From positions 1 to 36,378 of IMG/VR virus record IMGVR_UViG_3300025632_000039: a stretch of 36,378 bases of DNA; one strand, given 5' to 3'. Source of the DNA: a virus. Both the position numbers and the translations under genes were made by a program. Position 1 is the stretch's first letter; the number at the start of each line of letters is the position of its first letter. The notes beneath the pieces are model-generated. The model did no database searches. It was given only the letters and a program-made list of their open reading frames with translations, and had not been told where the DNA came from. Below are positions 35,315-36,378 of this stretch, one piece after another.

Positions 35315-36378
35315 ATGGTAAGAAAACTAATAATATTGCTACTGCTTATATCTAATATAACTGTAGCGCAAACATTTGGTAAAGAAGAGATTAAAAGCTT
35401 ATTAAAGTATTCTACTTTTTACACAGCTGTTAACGGTGGAACATCACTTTCTGATGTTGATGTATTTTCTGTAGATAATGGTTTATCTACACAGACTATA
35501 TCAACTCCTTATGATTATAATTTTACCATAGGATTGCGTAAGATTGCAAGGTTTGGCTATGAAAACAAAGCTCAAACATTTTATGATGGCACGGAATCTA
35601 ATTACAGTGATGCGGCCACTGTCGGTAAAGTTAAGGGGGTTGAGTACTTATTTGAGGTTGATTACAAAAGACAAGAAGGTGTTGACTATATGGATCAACA
35701 TCATTTTATTAGATTTAGCTCTGACGATGGTTGTCCAGATGAACTGTGTATAAACTTTTTTGCTTTAAAGATAGAGTATTTAGAAGATGGTTTTGCAGAT
35801 ATTAAATATTTTGAAGCATCGGAAAGATATAGACAACGTAAAAGTAAAAACCTATCATGGAACGTTGGGTTAACGCATAGACTTGCTGAGCCTTATGGTT
35901 ATAACGCTTTGGATGAGTGGATGTTAGACAACGGTGATTTACATTATACATATTTAGCTTTACAGGAAGGCTACGAAGTTGATGTGTATAGCAACTCATA
36001 TTACTCTCCTTCTGGAGAACTTGTAGCTACTAGCGCTGAGGTTTGGGAGGCAGTTGTAGTGCCTCAAGTGCTAGCTGATTACACTGAAAAGAAAAGAAAT
36101 GAATTAAAGAAAACTATACAACATTCTTTTGTTGTTGGTTTTGATTACTATAAGTACTCTAAGAAAACATGGATGCACGCTTGGGGAAGTTTAATGCCTT
36201 ATCATTATGATGATGGCAGCGAATTTAGCTACCACAATTATGTTGACGGTCAATGGTATGATTATTCTGGTGGATTAATATACGGAATAAAAGTAAACAA
36301 AAACTTAGGATACTTTGTGGAAGGAAAATACAATAAGTACTGGAATAGAGAATGGTACGACTTTAAATTAGGATTAAA
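35315..36378 (+). CDS. Secreted, beta-barrel-like outer-membrane protein candidate (3' end missing)
   Basis: An open frame from ATG 35315 runs 354 codons to the window edge without a stop, so the C-terminus is missing. Residues 1-18 form a clear Sec signal peptide: positive start (VRK), hydrophobic core (LIILLLLISNITV), then cleavage after A18 with Q19 next, the typical Bacteroidetes form. The mature part is rich in Tyr, Trp, Asp and Gly, with alternating-residue strands (FVVGFDYYKYSKK, GYFVEGKYNKYWNREWYDFKLGL) ending in aromatic residues as in outer-membrane beta-barrels. A phage-encoded outer-membrane protein could block receptors or change host surface properties; this is inferred. Two Cys lie close together (DDGCPDELCINFF). 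It is 34 bases after the giant gene. Confidence 0.7.
   Translation, partial: MVRKLIILLLLISNITVAQTFGKEEIKSLLKYSTFYTAVNGGTSLSDVDVFSVDNGLSTQTISTPYDYNFTIGLRKIARFGYENKAQTFYDGTESNYSDAATVGKVKGVEYLFEVDYKRQEGVDYMDQHHFIRFSSDDGCPDELCINFFALKIEYLEDGFADIKYFEASERYRQRKSKNLSWNVGLTHRLAEPYGYNALDEWMLDNGDLHYTYLALQEGYEVDVYSNSYYSPSGELVATSAEVWEAVVVPQVLADYTEKKRNELKKTIQHSFVVGFDYYKYSKKTWMHAWGSLMPYHYDDGSEFSYHNYVDGQWYDYSGGLIYGIKVNKNLGYFVEGKYNKYWNREWYDFKLGL

Noticed and set aside
1-36378. Stop-codon reassignment as in some crAss-like phages
   Set aside because: TAG ends genes at 1287, 1499 and 1748 exactly where the next gene starts, and TAA and TGA are also used as stops, so the standard code fits.
1-36378. CRISPR arrays, tRNA genes, integrase, IS elements or contractile-tail genes
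   Set aside because: None seen: no regularly spaced repeats, no cloverleaf with a CCA end noticed in the few short gaps, no recombinase motif, and no sheath or baseplate proteins.

Overview
The window is one contiguous, entirely rightward (+ strand), AT-rich morphogenesis region of a tailed double-stranded DNA phage. Evidence for a Bacteroidota (flavobacterial-type) host: starts are preceded by A/T-rich leaders with almost no Shine-Dalgarno sequences, the last gene carries a signal peptide of the typical Bacteroidetes form ending in A|Q, and the tail protein carries paired C-D-P-N-Y-D-D-G-S-C repeats familiar from marine Bacteroidetes. No integrase, repressor, tRNA, IS element, CRISPR array or host gene is visible. 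TAG, TAA and TGA all behave as stops. A marine habitat is an inference.

Layout. (1) 1-4690, small accessory and packaging-proximal genes: a small HExxH metallopeptidase-like protein, two tandem paralogous surface-type proteins, a two-TM protein, two tiny proteins sharing the N-terminal tag MAFK..GFSPFTKK, a GTA-type holin candidate, a probable decoration or fibre protein, small conserved phage proteins, a predicted tandem GroES-like co-chaperonin, and a 92-aa protein that could be the small terminase. (2) 4687-12042, head genes: large terminase, portal with a long C-terminal coiled coil, acidic scaffold-like protein, major capsid protein, then a strong UUCG-loop terminator. (3) 12115-14934, connector region: a 283-aa protein bracketed by two UUCG hairpins, a 54-aa CGCGKRK protein, and two neck/ring proteins of the type seen in crAss-like and other Bacteroidetes podoviruses. 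(4) 14938-24015, tail: a 2222-aa tubular/muzzle-type protein and three smaller beta-rich proteins, then a cupin (24055-24549). (5) 24556-35280, candidate ejection set: a 205-aa glycine-zipper protein, a 467-aa helical protein and a 2891-aa giant multidomain protein. Their order and rising size parallel T7 gp14-gp15-gp16. (6) 35315 to the window end: a secreted, beta-barrel-like protein cut by the window edge.

The genes are tightly packed (overlaps of 1-56 bp, gaps mostly under 35 bp) and read as one or a few late operons. Terminase and portal package DNA into a shell built by scaffold and capsid protein, possibly with phage co-chaperonin help. The ring proteins and the 2222-aa protein would close the neck and form a short tail. 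The last three virion proteins probably travel inside the head and are injected. The most unusual points are the giant protein (N-terminal 30-aa repeats, glycine-rich membrane-like region, HExxH peptidase, HAD phosphatase, two identical Cys3His modules), the phage-encoded secreted barrel-like protein, the tandem GroES-like protein and the shared N-terminal tag. All functions are read from sequence patterns; no searches were run.
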